Of a DNA stretch of 64,000 nucleotides, positions 9,005 through 17,410 are shown piece after piece; the first letter of the stretch is position 1, and each line of letters starts with the position of its first letter. The stretch comes from Roseicitreum antarcticum. GTDB taxonomy: Bacteria > Pseudomonadota > Alphaproteobacteria > Rhodobacterales > Rhodobacteraceae. The notes below the pieces were generated by a model. That model worked only from the letters and a program-made list of their open reading frames with translations. It searched no databases and was not told where the DNA came from. Made by a program: the position numbers and the translations under genes. The DNA is taken from positions 186,001 through 250,000 of the forward strand of contig NZ_CP061502.1 of the NCBI RefSeq assembly GCF_014681765.1, written 5' to 3'.

Positions 9005-10069
9005 CTAACTAATAAGCCCATTATTCTCAGACAAGTGGCGCTGCAACGCAAGCTGCGTCAGTATCTGGGGCCCGCCAAACCCGCCGGATTTGGTGATAAT
9101 ATCCACACTGCCCCAAGGCAGGTTTGCCTGACAGATCGGCAGCCCAGGCGCGATCTCGCCCTTGAGGTCTAGCATATCGACGCCAAGGCGCGCGAGCAGC
9201 GCATCCGCAGTTTCGCCGCCTGCGCAAATGATGGTGCGCGGTTGGGCCTTTGACACTGCGTCCAGTGCCCCATCTGCAAAGCGCATACTTGCCTTGGCCG
9301 CCGGGCAGGGCGCATTGCCCGGGGCAATGGCCAGCAAAAACGGATCGGTATCGGTGTCACATGCGGGGACCCAGCCGTTCGGCGCACGATGAATGACCGC
9401 GCCGTTTTGCGCCAGATCTTCCAGCTGCGCCAAGGTGATCGGATCGCGTGAGCCGATTACGACGGCAATGCGTCCAACCAGGGGCGTGGGTTCCGGCAGC
9501 GGCTGAGCATAGGTTGCCCGTGCGAGTGCAAAGGCCAGATCGCTGGCTCCGATCCACAGCGTGTTCGACGCCAGACCCCATTTTGCGACGGCTGTCTCCA
9601 GATCCTGCGCTGTCTGGATGTCCGGGCAATGGGCTTTTGTCCCAAGCCGCGCGGCGATGGAAATGGGCGTCAAGATACCCTGACCCATAAGCTGACCTGC
9701 AACCTGAAACCGTCCCATCCGGGGCAGGGCGGGGGCGGCAAGGCATTCGGCGCGCCCTGCCAGGTCTGCCAGTTCGCGCGCTTCGGGGCCGGGATGCCCT
9801 TTCAGGCGTGAATCGACCTTTTTGATCAGAACCGGGATGCGGTGCAAATCCAGCATAGCGGCGATTTCATGCAAATTGGCGCGCGCCGCGCTTTCGTTGA
9901 TTTCACGACTGGCGGTGTTCACTGCAATGACTTCCGCGCCGGATGCGATGCAGGCTGGCAATGTCGCGATCTTGCGCGCCGCGCAGACGCGATGACCCGC
10001 GCGCGCGAAGGCAACCGCAGCGTCCAGCGTTCCCGTCAAATCATCCGCAATGATCAGCACGTGCGGCAA
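9005..10069 (-). CDS. Four-carbon acid sugar kinase family protein (DUF1537)
   Basis: ATP-dependent kinase of the DUF1537 family (354 aa), which phosphorylates D-threonate, D/L-erythronate, 3-oxo-tetronates and related four-carbon acid sugars. The N-terminal domain starts with the sugar-acid site IIADDLTGTLDAAVAF (6-21), and the C-terminal nucleotide-binding domain has ICAGGETADALL. The start is TTG at 10069, preceded by AAGGGGA. It is divergent from a PdxA-family gene; a DUF1537 kinase plus PdxA2 is the known pair for D-threonate/D-erythronate degradation to dihydroxyacetone phosphate. Substrate therefore likely a tetronate. Confidence 0.9.
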   Translation of the reverse strand: MPHVLIIADDLTGTLDAAVAFARAGHRVCAARKIATLPACIASGAEVIAVNTASREINESAARANLHEIAAMLDLHRIPVLIKKVDSRLKGHPGPEARELADLAGRAECLAAPALPRMGRFQVAGQLMGQGILTPISIAARLGTKAHCPDIQTAQDLETAVAKWGLASNTLWIGASDLAFALARATYAQPLPEPTPLVGRIAVVIGSRDPITLAQLEDLAQNGAVIHRAPNGWVPACDTDTDPFLLAIAPGNAPCPAAKASMRFADGALDAVSKAQPRTIICAGGETADALLARLGVDMLDLKGEIAPGLPICQANLPWGSVDIITKSGGFGGPQILTQLALQRHLSENNGLIS

Positions 10070-10087
10070 GAAATCCCCTTTCAGCGC

Positions 10088-10129
10088 AAACTTGTAAAGC
10101 TTATAATTGATGATGGAAGGGCAAACAAC
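10088..10129. promoter_or_regulatory. Divergent kinase/pdxA control region with motifs shared with 4884-4898
   Basis: The 167-bp AT-rich gap between the kinase and pdxA-like genes holds AAACTTGTAAA (10088-10098), an imperfect palindrome TTGTAAAGCTTATAA (10092-10106) and GCAAACAAC (10121-10129). The first and last elements recur at 4884-4898 in the other divergent promoter of this cluster, consistent with a shared GntR operator. Short motifs could match by chance. Confidence 0.35.
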
Positions 10130-10236
10130 ACTATATTTTTATGGTTTTTTGTCAAAAGTTCAGGAGTTATCTTGCGAGTTCTTGTAACGTATTTACCCAT
10201 AGGTTATCAGGGTGTGGAAATCATGGGAGGGTGCCT

Positions 10237-11214
10237 ATGTCCAAATTGATCGTTATCACTATGGGAGACCCTTCGGGCGTCGGGCCTGAGGTGACGGCGC
10301 GTGCCTTGGCGACATTGTCGCCTGCAGACCGCGCGGCAATTACCGTGATCGGGGACCACGGTACAATGACGCGCGCCGCAAAGGTTTGCGATATTGCGTT
10401 GCCTGTTATCGCGCCGGACCACGGTGGCGATGGGCTGCGGGTTGCGCATGTCGCGGTGGACGGCTTGCCCGGTCGCTTCGGGGTGTTGGATGCTGCCTGC
10501 GGTGAGGCGTCTTACCGATACATCGCCCGTGCGGTTGAAATGTGTCAGACAGGGGCGGCGGGGTGCATCGTGACGGCGCCCATCAACAAGGCGGCGCTGA
10601 ATGCGGCGCGGCACCATTATGACGGGCATACCGGGATGCTCGCACATTTGACCGGTGCGCCGTCATCATGGATGTTGTTGGCGTCCGAGCGGTTGAATGT
10701 GCTGCATGTGTCAACCCATGTGGCGCTGCGCGACGCGATCACGCGCGCCAGCACCGAGCGTGTCCTGGCCACCATCCGGAAGGGAGCCGCGCATCTGAAG
10801 CGGATGGGGCTGGAAAACCCACGGATCGCGGTGGCCGGGATAAATCCGCATTGTGGTGAAAACGGGCTGTTCGGCACCGAAGACGATGATTTCATTCGTC
10901 CAGCTGTCGAGGCCGCGCGCGCGGAGGGCGTGAATGTGGACGGGCCGGTTTCAGCTGATACCGTGTTTCACCGGGCCTATCAGGGCGCGTATGATCTGGT
11001 GATCGCGCAATACCATGACCAAGGCCACATTCCGATCAAGCTTGTGGCGTTTGACACGGCGGTTAACGTTTCGCTTGGCCTGCCGATCAACCGTTGCTCG
11101 GTCGATCATGGCACAGCATTTGATATTGCTGGTACGGGTAAGGCAAACCACGTCAATATGCTAAGTGCATTGGATTACGCGCAACGGCTTGTCGCGGCGC
11201 AAAATCCAGCCTGA
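10237..11214 (+). CDS. pdxA: PdxA-family 4-phospho-tetronate dehydrogenase (PdxA2-like)
   Basis: NAD-dependent oxidative decarboxylase, 325 aa. The family converts 4-hydroxythreonine 4-phosphate (PdxA) or D-threonate/D-erythronate 4-phosphate (PdxA2). Conserved N-terminus [11 protein letters not shown] (8-18); metal-binding histidines H161, H205 (NPHCGENG) and H260 (QYHDQGH); and [13 protein letters not shown] near the C-terminus. ATG 10237 with GGGAGG upstream is chosen; a frame from 10141 adds 32 residues without family similarity. The neighbouring DUF1537 kinase makes acid-sugar catabolism, not vitamin B6 synthesis, the likely role. Confidence 0.92.
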   Translation: MSKLIVITMGDPSGVGPEVTARALATLSPADRAAITVIGDHGTMTRAAKVCDIALPVIAPDHGGDGLRVAHVAVDGLPGRFGVLDAACGEASYRYIARAVEMCQTGAAGCIVTAPINKAALNAARHHYDGHTGMLAHLTGAPSSWMLLASERLNVLHVSTHVALRDAITRASTERVLATIRKGAAHLKRMGLENPRIAVAGINPHCGENGLFGTEDDDFIRPAVEAARAEGVNVDGPVSADTVFHRAYQGAYDLVIAQYHDQGHIPIKLVAFDTAVNVSLGLPINRCSVDHGTAFDIAGTGKANHVNMLSALDYAQRLVAAQNPA

Positions 11215-11270
11215 CGCTGCCGTTGGGCAATGATTTGAGGGTTGGCCCCCGTGTTCGGGGACAACGCCCC

Positions 11271-11735
11271 TTATTTTCGTCCAATTGGATGCATTTTGCT
11301 GCGATGGAACGACTTTGCCCCTGCGGCCCGCAAGGTGAGTTCTGCAATTTTCCATCCACCCGCAGTACGGTGGAACCGATGATGATATTGCGCCCATAAT
11401 TCACTGTCAGGCACATCGGCCTGGTACCGGTGCCAGGCGTAGAGATAGCAAATGCTGTTTGCCTGATCGGCGTCCTCGAATGTTACCACGATGTTTGAAA
11501 CATGGTGCGAGGTCGCCGCGAAAGTGTCGTGGAGACCCCGTGCGATGGCAGGGGCAATCGTTTCGATGCCCTGCATGGCTGGAAATTCTGGCCCATAATC
11601 AACAATCGCATCAGCAGTAAACAGGGCCGCAACCGCGTCTGGTTCGTTGCGATTGAAGTGAAAGCAATAAGCATGAATTACATCAGCGATGTCAGATTTA
11701 TCGAGCAGGTGCTGCAAGCGATCGGAGGTGGTCAA
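11271..11735 (-). CDS. SnoaL-like / NTF2-fold family protein
   Basis: Small alpha+beta-cone protein, 154 aa, related to the SnoaL-like/nuclear transport factor 2 group, which holds many small hydrolases, isomerases and dehydratases. The start region reads LLDKSDIADVIHAYCFHFNRNEPDAVAALFTADAIVDYG, the usual family opening, and HHRFHRTAGGWKIAELTLR is the usual ending. The TTG at 11735, 5 bases after AAGGA, matches the family N-terminus; an ATG at 11810 would add 25 unrelated residues. It stands alone between the acid-sugar cluster and the signalling genes, and its reaction is unknown. Confidence 0.78.
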   Translation of the reverse strand: MTTSDRLQHLLDKSDIADVIHAYCFHFNRNEPDAVAALFTADAIVDYGPEFPAMQGIETIAPAIARGLHDTFAATSHHVSNIVVTFEDADQANSICYLYAWHRYQADVPDSELWAQYHHRFHRTAGGWKIAELTLRAAGAKSFHRSKMHPIGRK

Positions 11736-12060
11736 GTCATGTTCCTTTTGTTGCAGTCCGCGCGGTTTTTGCGCAAAAACAAGAAGCGGGCTCCTGGCTG
11801 AAACTTGCACGCCCGTGGGGAGATTGTCAGTTTAATTTCGTCGGTTTCAGAATTCATCCGTCGGCCGATGTTCAGGGCCCAACGCGCCGATGCATTTTGT
11901 GAAGCGCTATAGCGCCCGGGGGCGTTTCTGCCGCTCGGCGCGGGCGGTTGTCTTTTGGCGGAGGAGGCACCACGGGGGAACCTGACTGCCCATCAGACGC
12001 GGCTAGCAACAGTCGCACATGGGGCGGCAAAGCTGACGATTCCGGACGAATGCCGCAACG
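11736..12060. other. Non-coding stretch with a 12-bp palindrome
   Basis: About 325 bases without a convincing gene on either strand: short frames only, no family match. It contains a perfect palindrome GCGCTATAGCGC at 11904-11915. The minus-strand promoter of the SnoaL-like gene and the 3' end of the GGDEF gene must lie here. Confidence 0.5.
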
Positions 12061-13008
12061 CTAATGCCACGACAATCCGGAAGTGATGCCCTGCGCGCTG
12101 TGGGCCTGAAAGCAGATGCGGTTTCGCCCTTCGGTCTTCGCGCGATACAGGGTCCGGTCTGCGGCTTCAATTATGGCCCCCGGCAACACCATATCAGGCG
12201 CAAGTTGGTCGCTGCTGGCAATTCCAATGCTGACAGTTACCCTCAATTTCTTGCGGCCATCACTAAAGTCGCGCATGAAGATTTTCTCGCGCAGCCGCTC
12301 GGCAATGATCAATGCATCGGCGCTGTCGGTATCTTTGAGGATGACCGCAAATTCTTCGCCACCATAGCGACAAACGATATCGGATTTACGCGACATTTGT
12401 TTGATCTCCTCGGCCACCTCTTGAATGACGCTGTCACCAACCGGATGGCCATAGGTGTCGTTGATGTGTTTGAAATGGTCTATGTCCACCATCAGCAACG
12501 ACAACGCGCCCGGGCGACGCCGCAGGGCAGATACCTCTGCGCCAAGGTGGTCATCCAGATAGCGGCGGTTCCAAAGCCCGGTCAACGCATCAATCTGCGC
12601 TTTGGTGCTGAGCATGTCGTGATAGCGTTTTGTACGCAATGCCGACCGCACGCGCGCTTTAAGTTCGACCCCGTCGAATGGTTTGGTCACATAGTCGATC
12701 GCGCCCAGTTCAAACGCTTTCACTTTGGTCGCAACGTCCAATATCCCGGTCAGAAAGATCACCGGGATACCCACAAGGTCTTTATCCGCTTTCAACTGGG
12801 CACACAGCGTCAGCCCGTCGATATCGGGCATATCCAGATCAAGAAGTATCAGATCTGGCTGATGCGTTTTGGCATCGCTCAACCCGTCAACTGCGTTGTA
12901 CGCATGATGGATGGTCAACCGTTCCGAACCCAGCCTGGCAGGGACCAGCAGATGGATATCGGGTGAATCGTCGACCAAGAGGACGGATTGAGAAAGCGTC
13001 TGGGTCAC
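12061..13008 (-). CDS. Response regulator diguanylate cyclase (REC-GGDEF)
   Basis: Phosphorylation-controlled synthase of cyclic di-GMP, 315 aa. The receiver domain (about 8-125) has acidic residues D13/D14, phospho-acceptor D57 and K109. The GGDEF domain (about 138-300) has an active GGEEF at 216-220 and an intact inhibitory I-site R207-K-S-D210 exactly five residues before it, so product feedback is expected. The GTG at 13008 with AAAGGT upstream is preferred to a TTG at 13041. It lies 11 bp after the REC-Hpt gene, so the two are probably co-transcribed and part of one phosphorelay. Confidence 0.93.
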   Translation of the reverse strand: MTQTLSQSVLLVDDSPDIHLLVPARLGSERLTIHHAYNAVDGLSDAKTHQPDLILLDLDMPDIDGLTLCAQLKADKDLVGIPVIFLTGILDVATKVKAFELGAIDYVTKPFDGVELKARVRSALRTKRYHDMLSTKAQIDALTGLWNRRYLDDHLGAEVSALRRRPGALSLLMVDIDHFKHINDTYGHPVGDSVIQEVAEEIKQMSRKSDIVCRYGGEEFAVILKDTDSADALIIAERLREKIFMRDFSDGRKKLRVTVSIGIASSDQLAPDMVLPGAIIEAADRTLYRAKTEGRNRICFQAHSAQGITSGLSWH

Positions 13009-13019
13009 TACGTTACCTT

Positions 13020-13853
13020 TCACTTCCGAACCTGCGCACAAACCTGCGCCAAGCCTTCAAGCGTTGACATCAGGCCGTCCGTGTTGTCGGCCGCGCGCGC
13101 GGCTTTTTCCAGGGCCGCCGCGGCATGACTTACGGGCGTAAACCCATAACCGCCGGCCGCCCCGCTAAGCTGATGGGCCAGCCGCGTCATCCCGCCAAGG
13201 TCGTCGCAATCTGCGGCGGTTCGAAGGGCGGCGACATGGCCCGGCAACTGGTCCACAAAACCTGCGACAAGCATCTCCATCTCCGGATCATCTGCGTAAC
13301 TGCTGTAAAGGGGGGCGATTGCCGCGTGTGCCTGCGATGCGCCGTCACCTGTCGGGGTGTGGATCTTTTCGGCAGCGCCGTCATTGCCACCGCTCAGGTA
13401 GGTTTTGACTACGGCGATCAGGGCGTCGCGGGCAATGGGTTTGGTCAGGTAATTATCGCAGCCAGCGTCTATGCACCGCGCGCGCTCGACTTCGGTGTCA
13501 TCGGCGGTCACCGCGACAATTACCCCCGGGTACCCCATTGCGCGCAATTTGGCTGTTGCGACGTCGCCATTCATCTCGGGCATTTGGATATCCATGAGTA
13601 TCAGATCAAATGCAGCACCTGTGTGCAGTGCCTCCATCGCCCGTGCGACGGCAAGCGCGCCGTTGCCGACAATTTCCACTGCCAGCCCTTGTTGCCGCAG
13701 GATTGTTGAGAGCAGCATCTGGTTAAACATGCCATCTTCAGCGAGCAAGATACGCCGTTGCAGAACGGGGGCTGCCTTTTCAGGTGCGCCACATGCAGAT
13801 GCCACAAGCGTGGCACCCCTTCCGCCAGCATTTTCTGATGCGGTGGTTTGCAT
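13020..13853 (-). CDS. Receiver-Hpt phosphorelay protein
   Basis: Two-domain phosphorelay protein, 277 aa. A variable N-terminal tail of about 33 residues is followed by a receiver domain (about 34-150; E39/D40, D88 and K138). A C-terminal histidine phosphotransfer domain (about 185-270) carries the phospho-histidine H227 in LAHQLSGAAGGYG. ATG 13853, preceded by AGGAG, is chosen; an ATG at 13949 lacks a ribosome site. There is no kinase domain, so phosphate must come from a histidine kinase elsewhere and could be passed to the REC-GGDEF protein encoded directly downstream. Confidence 0.9.
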   Translation of the reverse strand: MQTTASENAGGRGATLVASACGAPEKAAPVLQRRILLAEDGMFNQMLLSTILRQQGLAVEIVGNGALAVARAMEALHTGAAFDLILMDIQMPEMNGDVATAKLRAMGYPGVIVAVTADDTEVERARCIDAGCDNYLTKPIARDALIAVVKTYLSGGNDGAAEKIHTPTGDGASQAHAAIAPLYSSYADDPEMEMLVAGFVDQLPGHVAALRTAADCDDLGGMTRLAHQLSGAAGGYGFTPVSHAAAALEKAARAADNTDGLMSTLEGLAQVCAQVRK

Positions 13854-14199
13854 CAAGCCCGAACTCCTATCTGCCTCTGTGTTGTCGACGATCGCCGATT
13901 TTTGGTGACTGTTTAAGGTGTTGCACACGGGCGGAAATGCCGCGCGCATGTGGAGGATGTAATGATTGTTAAAGCTATATCAAAGCCAAAAATCAATCAA
14001 AGGTTGTGTTTGGCGGCATGGACGTTGCTTCTGCGTGTTGCGCCGTCGCGGCAACACCAAGTTCACCCGACCCACGTCAGCGCAAGAGACCAGCGTGGGC
14101 GAAAACCGCCTGAGCGTTTTTGATACGTTGCGCAAATCTTTGGTCGGCGGTGTTGCGGCGGCCCGGGTATGCACAATGCGCTGGCCGGCTACCCCTCAA
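13854..14199. other. Intergenic region with two stem-loops
   Basis: About 346 bases between the histidine kinase 3' end and the REC-Hpt start, with no supportable gene. Two inverted repeats, GTGTTGC/GCAACAC (14035-14057) and CCCACG/CGTGGG (14071-14099), could end the kinase transcript. An AT-rich segment at 13960-14010 is the probable promoter area of the REC-Hpt gene. Confidence 0.45.
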
Positions 14200-15489
14200 T
14201 CATCCACGCGCAGGGACTGTGAAGCGCGCAAGAAGGCCGCCCAGATCACTGGTTTCAAGGCAAAGTGTTCCGCCATAAGCCCGCGCGCGGTCGGCGGCGA
14301 TGGCAAGGCCCAGACCATGTCCCGGGGCCGCTTCATCCAGACGCGCGCCCCGGGTCAGCAAGCGATCACGCTGGTCGGGTGGAATTCCCGGGCCGTCATC
14401 GGCAATGTCGATCACCAGGCCAGCCGGGCCGGGTGATGCGGTGATCCGGACGGCTCTCCGTGCGAAGTGCACCGCGTTCTCGGCCAGCGCACCGACGATT
14501 TCGGCCAGATCTTCGGCGGCGCCGCGGAAGTCGGGCGCGGCCTTTGCCGCGACTGTCAGCGAGATGCCCCGGCGCCGCGCTTCGGGCATCAAGACCAGAC
14601 TGATATCCTCCAGCACTGGCGCCACCGCGCAATGCGCAGTCGGATCCAGGCCCGCCGCCGCAGCGCGCGCGCGTTTCAGGTGCCAGCGGATCATCTGGTC
14701 CATCCGCCCGATCAGGGGCGCATCTTGTGGCCCGGCGCGGTTCGCAAGGACGGCAAGCGGTGTCTTCAGCGCATGGGCAAGATCGCCGGCATGGGCCCGC
14801 GCGCGCTCGACCTGGGCTGCGTTCATGGCGATCAGCCTGTCGAGTTCCTGCGCCAATGGTTGAAGTTCTGCCGCATCGGGGCGGGGCACGGTCTGGGCGT
14901 TTCCGTCGCGCACGGCAGCGACAGCGCGTGCAAAGCGGGTGAGATCAAGTAGCCCGGCGCGCACCGCTGCGATCTGCGCCATCAGCAGCGCCGCCCCCAA
15001 GACCGCCAGTGCCACCAGGACGGGCCTGCGGATCAATGTCAGTTCAGCGGCAGCCTCGGCGGCGGGCAAGGTGACGGTCACCGTCAGGGCGCGCCCGTCG
15101 CCCGGTGCGGTGAACCGCTTCTGATGGATGACAAGCGCAGCGCCGTCGGGCCCGGCGGCATTCTGGCTTTCCAGCCCAAGATCGCCCGTCACCAGCGACG
15201 GTGCGCGGGCCAGGACGGTGGCCCCGTCGCCAACCTGCCAGTACCAGCCTGAAAGCGGACGCTCAAACCGCGGATCGGCGGGGGGCGGGATCACCGCGAA
15301 GCTGCCGGTTACGTCCCATTCGGACGCGGCCATGATGGCGCGCGCGCTGGCCGTCAGTTCGGCATCAAGCCTTCGGTCCACGAAATCGGATAGAACGGCC
15401 GAGAGTGCGATCCAGGCCAGTACAAGCGCCGCTGCGGTCAGCCCGCCGGACCACAGCAGAAGCCGCGCGCGGATAGAATTGGGCCTCAT
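14200..15489 (-). CDS. Sensor histidine kinase, PhoQ-like
   Basis: Inner-membrane sensor kinase, 429 aa. First membrane helix at about 10-32, a periplasmic sensor of about 120 residues, and a second helix at about 155-177. Then come the dimerisation/phosphoacceptor domain with H239 in GDLAHALKTPLAVL, N338 (ALAENAVHFARR) and the G box ADDGPGIP at 363-370. The HALKTP form of the H box is typical of PhoQ-type kinases. ATGA overlap with the response-regulator gene gives an operon PepSY-like, regulator, kinase. Its signal is probably periplasmic; PhoQ-like sensors respond to Mg2+, pH or cationic peptides, but this is inference. Confidence 0.94.
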   Translation of the reverse strand: MRPNSIRARLLLWSGGLTAAALVLAWIALSAVLSDFVDRRLDAELTASARAIMAASEWDVTGSFAVIPPPADPRFERPLSGWYWQVGDGATVLARAPSLVTGDLGLESQNAAGPDGAALVIHQKRFTAPGDGRALTVTVTLPAAEAAAELTLIRRPVLVALAVLGAALLMAQIAAVRAGLLDLTRFARAVAAVRDGNAQTVPRPDAAELQPLAQELDRLIAMNAAQVERARAHAGDLAHALKTPLAVLANRAGPQDAPLIGRMDQMIRWHLKRARAAAAGLDPTAHCAVAPVLEDISLVLMPEARRRGISLTVAAKAAPDFRGAAEDLAEIVGALAENAVHFARRAVRITASPGPAGLVIDIADDGPGIPPDQRDRLLTRGARLDEAAPGHGLGLAIAADRARAYGGTLCLETSDLGGLLARFTVPARG

Positions 15490-16154
15490 GCAGGATCGCC
15501 GGGCAGCAGGCGATAGCCCTCACCGCGCCGGGTTTCGATCCGCGCTTCGCCGATCTTACGCCGCAATCGCCCGATGACCACCTCCATCGAGCGGAAATCG
15601 CGGTCTGTGTCGCGGTCATACATATGCTCGGACAGTTCTGTCCGGCTGACAACGCGACCCTTTTGCAGCAGCAGGAACCGCAACAGCTTCCCCTCGAAGG
15701 CGGTGAGCTTCAGCGGCATCCCGTCCAGCGTGACCAGCGCCGTCGCCATGTCCAGTACCAGACCGCCCGCGATCAGTTCCGACGTCGCATGACCTGCCGC
15801 GCGTCGTATCAGGGTGCCGAGGCGCAGCACCACTTCTTCCATGCGAAAGGGTTTGAGCACATAATCGTCGGCCCCCGCGCGAAACCCCGCAACCTTGTCT
15901 GCCCAAGCGTCGCGGGCGGTCAGGATCAGGACGGGAAAGGAATGCCCCTCTGCGCGCCAGCGGCGCAGAACCTCGATCCCGTCCATTCCGGGCAGGCCGA
16001 GGTCCAGCACCGCCGCGCCAATTGTCTCGGTCGCGCCGAGGAATTCGCCCGCTTCGCCGTCATGGGCAGCCTCGACCGTGTAGCCGGCGTCGGACAGTGC
16101 CTCAGCGATCTGGCTGGCCAGCGCGCGATCATCTTCGATCAACAGCACCTTCAT
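15486..16154 (-). CDS. OmpR/PhoP-family response regulator
   Basis: DNA-binding response regulator, 222 aa. Receiver domain with D8/D9, phospho-acceptor D51 (AVLDLGLPGMDG) and K101 (YVLKPF). The C-terminal winged helix (about 128-218) includes GKLLRFLLLQKGRVVSRTEL and VVIGRLRRKIG. It overlaps both neighbours by 4 bp (ATGA) and so is translationally coupled to the PepSY-like gene upstream and the kinase downstream. Likely targets include the divergent secreted PepSY-like gene at 16559. Confidence 0.95.
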   Translation of the reverse strand: MKVLLIEDDRALASQIAEALSDAGYTVEAAHDGEAGEFLGATETIGAAVLDLGLPGMDGIEVLRRWRAEGHSFPVLILTARDAWADKVAGFRAGADDYVLKPFRMEEVVLRLGTLIRRAAGHATSELIAGGLVLDMATALVTLDGMPLKLTAFEGKLLRFLLLQKGRVVSRTELSEHMYDRDTDRDFRSMEVVIGRLRRKIGEARIETRRGEGYRLLPGDPA

Positions 16155-16447
16155 CGCGGCGGCCCCGGCAGGATGCGCGCTTCGGTCTGGCCCACGCCCT
16201 CGACTTCCAGAAAGCGGCAGCCCGGGCCAGTCAGCTCGATCTGCAAAACATTGCTGGCCGGGGTCAGCCAGCGAACTTCCTGAATCAGCCCGTCCTCATC
16301 GTCGCGCACGCGCAGCGCCTCGCCCCGATAGCGCGCCGCGACACAATCCAGCGCGGCAGCGGGCCCAATGCGCATGGCATCGGGGGGCGCGTCCGCGAAG
16401 GCGGGCGCGCAGGCAAGCAGGGCAGCGATGAAAACAATCGAGCGCAT
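16151..16447 (-). CDS. Small secreted PepSY-like protein
   Basis: 98-aa exported protein. ATG 16447 opens a signal peptide (MRSIVFIAALLACAPAFA). The remainder has a PepSY-like pattern: RGEALRVR, then EVRWLTPASNVLQIEL, then FLEVEG. PepSY proteins are often periplasmic partners of proteases or sensor kinases. First gene of the three-gene two-component operon, overlapping the regulator by 4 bp, so it probably modulates the kinase. A longer frame from 16525 would read through the promoter region and is rejected. The assignment rests on a pattern, not on a database search. Confidence 0.72.
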   Translation of the reverse strand: MRSIVFIAALLACAPAFADAPPDAMRIGPAAALDCVAARYRGEALRVRDDEDGLIQEVRWLTPASNVLQIELTGPGCRFLEVEGVGQTEARILPGPPR

Positions 16448-16485
16448 AAGGTCCAATATAAGGCGCGAAGGCTCAATGGAACCCA

Positions 16486-16497
16486 AACGGCGCCGTT
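16486..16497. promoter_or_regulatory. 12-bp palindrome in divergent promoter
   Basis: Perfect palindrome AACGGCGCCGTT, flanked by ACCC and GGGT, in the 111-bp gap between the two-component operon and the divergent secreted PepSY-like gene. A candidate operator for coordinated control. OmpR-family regulators usually prefer direct repeats, so another protein is possible. Confidence 0.4.
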
Positions 16498-16558
16498 GCG
16501 GGTGCATTGGGGGCGAATCGCGCAAGATGCCTGCATGATCGACATGAAGGAGATACCC

Positions 16559-17389
16559 ATGAAACGCACATCGACTGCCATCATTGCCGCAATCGCGCTG
16601 ACTGCGATGCTTGGCACCCCACTTGGCGCGCAGGGCACGCAGCTTTCAGGCACGATTGCGGAACGCTTCGGGCAGCAGATCGTCGTCACAACGCCCGAGG
16701 GGCGCTTGCTGGTCACGCTGCCCGAAGGCGCAGAGGTGCCCGGCGAAGGCGCGCGCGTCAGTTTGGACGGGACCCGCGACGGCGACACTTTTGCGGCAAC
16801 GGCCCTGACCGTCACCGGAACTGCTGAGGCGCGGCCGGTCGCCCTGCCGCAGCCGCTGAGCGGTCTTGGCCTGACCGACATCCGCATCCGTCCCGATGAC
16901 GACGGCGAAACCTATATCTACGCCCGTCTGCCCGGGGGTGGATGGCTGCGGGCTGAAGCGCGTGGTGACAGGCTGATTGAAGTTCAGAGCGACATCGTTG
17001 GCCTGCCTGAAAGCCTGGTCGCGGCGATGCTGCCGGAAGCTGCCCGTGCCGAGCCGCGCTTTGCCGACATCGCCCGTTTGACTGAGATCGAGCTGGATGA
17101 GGGCGAGATCTCTGTCGAAGGCTACGCGGCCGATGGCATGCGGATCGAGATAGAGTTCGGACGGAACGGGGACCTGCGCGACTATGAGCGCGAACGCGAC
17201 GATCGCCGGTCGCTGTCCGACGCGGCGGCGCGGGAACGGCTGGAGGCGCTTGGCTATACGCAGATCGGCTTTCTTGAACGGGGTGGGCGCGATGTCGAGG
17301 CGCTGGCGCTGAACCCATTTGGGGATCAGGTCGAGGTGCGCCTCGACGATCAGGGCCGTGTCGAACGCGAACGTCTGTGGACGCAGTAA
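16559..17389 (+). CDS. Secreted PepSY-like domain protein
   Basis: Exported protein of 276 aa. ATG 16559, with AAGGAG at ideal spacing, opens a signal peptide ending near LGTPLGAQG. The N-terminal part resembles an OB-like/DUF5666 barrel (LSGTIAERFGQQIVVTTPEG). The middle is acidic. The C-terminus (AARERLEALGYTQIGFLERGG, then QVEVRLDDQGRVERERL) matches the PepSY pattern. It is divergent from an operon that starts with a smaller PepSY-like gene and encodes a PhoPQ-like system, so it is a probable target or accessory of that system. Function unknown. Confidence 0.82.
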   Translation: MKRTSTAIIAAIALTAMLGTPLGAQGTQLSGTIAERFGQQIVVTTPEGRLLVTLPEGAEVPGEGARVSLDGTRDGDTFAATALTVTGTAEARPVALPQPLSGLGLTDIRIRPDDDGETYIYARLPGGGWLRAEARGDRLIEVQSDIVGLPESLVAAMLPEAARAEPRFADIARLTEIELDEGEISVEGYAADGMRIEIEFGRNGDLRDYERERDDRRSLSDAAARERLEALGYTQIGFLERGGRDVEALALNPFGDQVEVRLDDQGRVERERLWTQ

Positions 17390-17410
17390 CGCGAAAGAAG
17401 GATGGCCAAC

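Noticed and set aside
11904-11915. GCGCTATAGCGC as a further IclR operator
   Set aside because: Shares TATAGCG with the operator consensus but lacks the GTKCG and CGNAC arms and is not near a locus promoter.
13966-14436. 156-aa plus-strand frame
   Set aside because: Its second half is antisense to the histidine kinase and the first half has no start context, codon bias or domain.
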